The notes beneath the pieces were generated by a model. The model searched no databases. It was given only the letters and a program-made list of their open reading frames with translations, and had not been told where the DNA came from. From positions 1 to 33,365 of the forward strand of contig NZ_JAGGQW010000096.1 of assembly GCF_018613065.1 (NCBI RefSeq): a DNA stretch of 33,365 nucleotides. The letters are read 5' to 3'. Made by a program: the position numbers and the translations under genes. The stretch is from Bacillus sp. ISL-7. Lineage in GTDB: Bacteria > Bacillota > Bacilli > Bacillales_B > DSM-18226. Positions 32,232 to 33,365 of this stretch are shown in pieces (the first letter of the stretch is position 1; every line of letters starts with the position of its first letter).

Positions 32232-33244
32232 CTTTAGCTCTACAAGGCATTGGGGGAATGAACTCATTTGCGGCTGGGGTACTCCAAACGCTTCGAAAAG
32301 AGGGGGTTAAGCCAGATTTGATTTCAGCTACCAGCGGTGCCATATTGTCAGCATATTATTTTTTGCAAAAAGACACTAATGCTATTGAAAAACATTATGA
32401 TGAGTATTTTAAATCCGAAGAAAATGGAATCCCAACTTTGTTCAAATTCATGCAATACGCATACTTGGGCGTTCCTAACAAATTTTCTCCTAATTACCTC
32501 AACATTATTGAAAGATTGTCTGACAATTGGCCTTTCTTGAGATCGGAGGAATGGATCAACTTCTGCTTCCCTAACAAAATTTACAAATCTGAATTTCCTC
32601 AACAATTTTTTGATGATATCGCCAATTGTTTTTCCACCAATGAGGAAGTGGGAATTATTATGAATGCCTATAATGTTAATAACGATCAGGCAGTTTTGTA
32701 TGTGAACGAACGTGCTTGGGATACAATGGAATTAACTAAGAGGGGAAATTTTGAGGTCAAACCAATAACTCCGGATGGTGTGAGAGCATGTTTGCAGCTG
32801 CTTCAATATGGAGACTTTAAAGGGGAGTATGATGGAGCATATCAATATAATCCGGTTTTGTCTCCGTTGGTAGTAGCCGACGAGATTATTTTGGTGACAG
32901 CAGCGCCACTAGGCAAATCTCTGGACCAAATCGATAACTTTTTTGATATCGAAGACTTTAAATTGAAGATGTTATTTAAAAATGCCCTTTATGCAGAGCT
33001 TAATGATATTTCTCGGATCAATAAACTTATTGAATACGGAAATAAGCTGGTTCGTCCAGAATCAGAAAATAAACCGTATAAAGAGTACAAATCGATTAAA
33101 GTGCAAACAATTCAGCCTACAATTCATCGTGGATTATTTGAATATTTTGTGGAAACCCGTGAATTTTACGAGGATGGTGTGTCTCGAGCGAAAAAGTTTA
33201 TTGATGATAGTCTAAATAAGCAGATACAGATTGGACTCGGATAA
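32225..33244 (+). CDS. Patatin-like phospholipase family protein
   Basis: A 339-residue protein with the patatin fold elements. LQGIGGMNSFAAGVL (residues 6-20) is the oxyanion loop, SATSGAILSAYY (34-45) stands where the nucleophile elbow GxSxG should be, and Asp203 in YDGAYQYNP is the dyad aspartate. Ser37 and Asp203 are thus present, but both elbow glycines are replaced (ATSGA instead of GTSAG). Activity may be weak, altered or lost. The family contains lipid acyl hydrolases, including ones used in bacterial anti-phage systems, but no defence partner is visible here. GGGAG precedes the ATG. Confidence 0.7.
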   Translation: MLALALQGIGGMNSFAAGVLQTLRKEGVKPDLISATSGAILSAYYFLQKDTNAIEKHYDEYFKSEENGIPTLFKFMQYAYLGVPNKFSPNYLNIIERLSDNWPFLRSEEWINFCFPNKIYKSEFPQQFFDDIANCFSTNEEVGIIMNAYNVNNDQAVLYVNERAWDTMELTKRGNFEVKPITPDGVRACLQLLQYGDFKGEYDGAYQYNPVLSPLVVADEIILVTAAPLGKSLDQIDNFFDIEDFKLKMLFKNALYAELNDISRINKLIEYGNKLVRPESENKPYKEYKSIKVQTIQPTIHRGLFEYFVETREFYEDGVSRAKKFIDDSLNKQIQIGLG

Positions 33245-33251
33245 ATCCCTC

Positions 33252-33280
33252 GTATCAATGTTTTAAAGGGTGATACTTTT
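33252..33280 (+). terminator. Possible terminator of the patatin-like gene
   Basis: GTATCA (33252-33257) pairs with TGATAC (33271-33276), with a 13-base loop and four T residues. It is a weak signal just after the stop. Confidence 0.4.
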
Positions 33281-33326
33281 GTATGGGGTAGATGTTTTTA
33301 TCAGTAATTTTACTCTTTGATTATGT

Positions 33327-33350
33327 TTGTGAAATAGTGTACTTAAACTA
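33327..33350 (+). repeat. Dispersed repeat, copy 4 (left edge only)
   Basis: TTGTGAAATAGTGTACTTAA plus ACTA matches 1094-1117 at 22 of 24 bases. The CTAACGGGTGC core does not follow; the window ends shortly after. Confidence 0.55.
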
Positions 33351-33365
33351 TCCTGAAAATAGTAA

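Noticed and set aside
1..33365. CRISPR array, rRNA operon, prophage genes, complete transposase
   Set aside because: No regularly spaced repeats, rRNA motifs, phage structural genes or intact transposase frames were seen on either strand.

Overview
The window looks like an accessory stretch of a Gram-positive, low-GC, endospore-forming Bacillaceae chromosome or large plasmid. The evidence is strong GGAGG-type ribosome sites, frequent TTG/GTG starts, sigma-A-like promoters, a CwlJ-type spore cortex hydrolase, a B-type RNase P RNA, CcpA (cre)-like sites and dispersed hairpin repeats of the Bacillus kind. Many gene fragments, repeats and isolated terminators show repeated insertion and decay.

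Layout. 1-2450: a structured non-coding block, cwlJ, a hypothetical protein, a DUF3892 protein (minus strand) and an acetyltransferase fragment. 2664-7128: a xanthine dehydrogenase set, with molybdenum, 2Fe-2S and FAD subunits in a tight operon. A long inverted repeat separates them from the XdhC/PucA-type maturation protein. 7500-8980: an AdhR-like MerR regulator diverging from a deletion-ridden zinc alcohol dehydrogenase, whose MerR-type promoter is still intact. 9062-12435: a LysR regulator, a cytochrome P460-like fragment, an MFS exporter and an SDR. 12566-16650: a TetR regulator diverging from a double carboxymuconolactone decarboxylase protein and an MFS exporter, then an aldo/keto reductase. 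An operator-like repeat occurs in this block and also near 7300. 16848-18915: an FbpA-like small protein, a possible tiny RNA and a long argininosuccinate lyase homologue.

19611-27183 is the most coherent system: an aromatic meta-cleavage cluster. A sensor with XylR-type N-terminal and V4R domains, but a PucR-type DNA-binding end, precedes a flavin-dependent phenol-type monooxygenase, a PheB-like catechol 2,3-dioxygenase, a meta-cleavage product hydrolase, a flavin reductase, an FAD-synthetase-like protein and a 2-oxopent-4-enoate hydratase. Together these would hydroxylate a phenolic ring, open it, hydrolyse the product and hydrate the dienol. The final aldolase and aldehyde dehydrogenase are not in the window. 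Two cre-like sites suggest catabolite repression.

27224-28412 holds a degraded tRNA-Leu, a full-length but somewhat divergent rnpB on the minus strand, an spx fragment and a BA3454-type 44-residue protein. 28610-31356 holds a VOC protein, two small proteins, and a 2OG-Fe(II) oxygenase beside adaA, which suggests DNA alkylation repair. The end has a frameshifted gene relic and a patatin-like protein with an altered nucleophile elbow, flanked by the same repeat family seen near position 1100.
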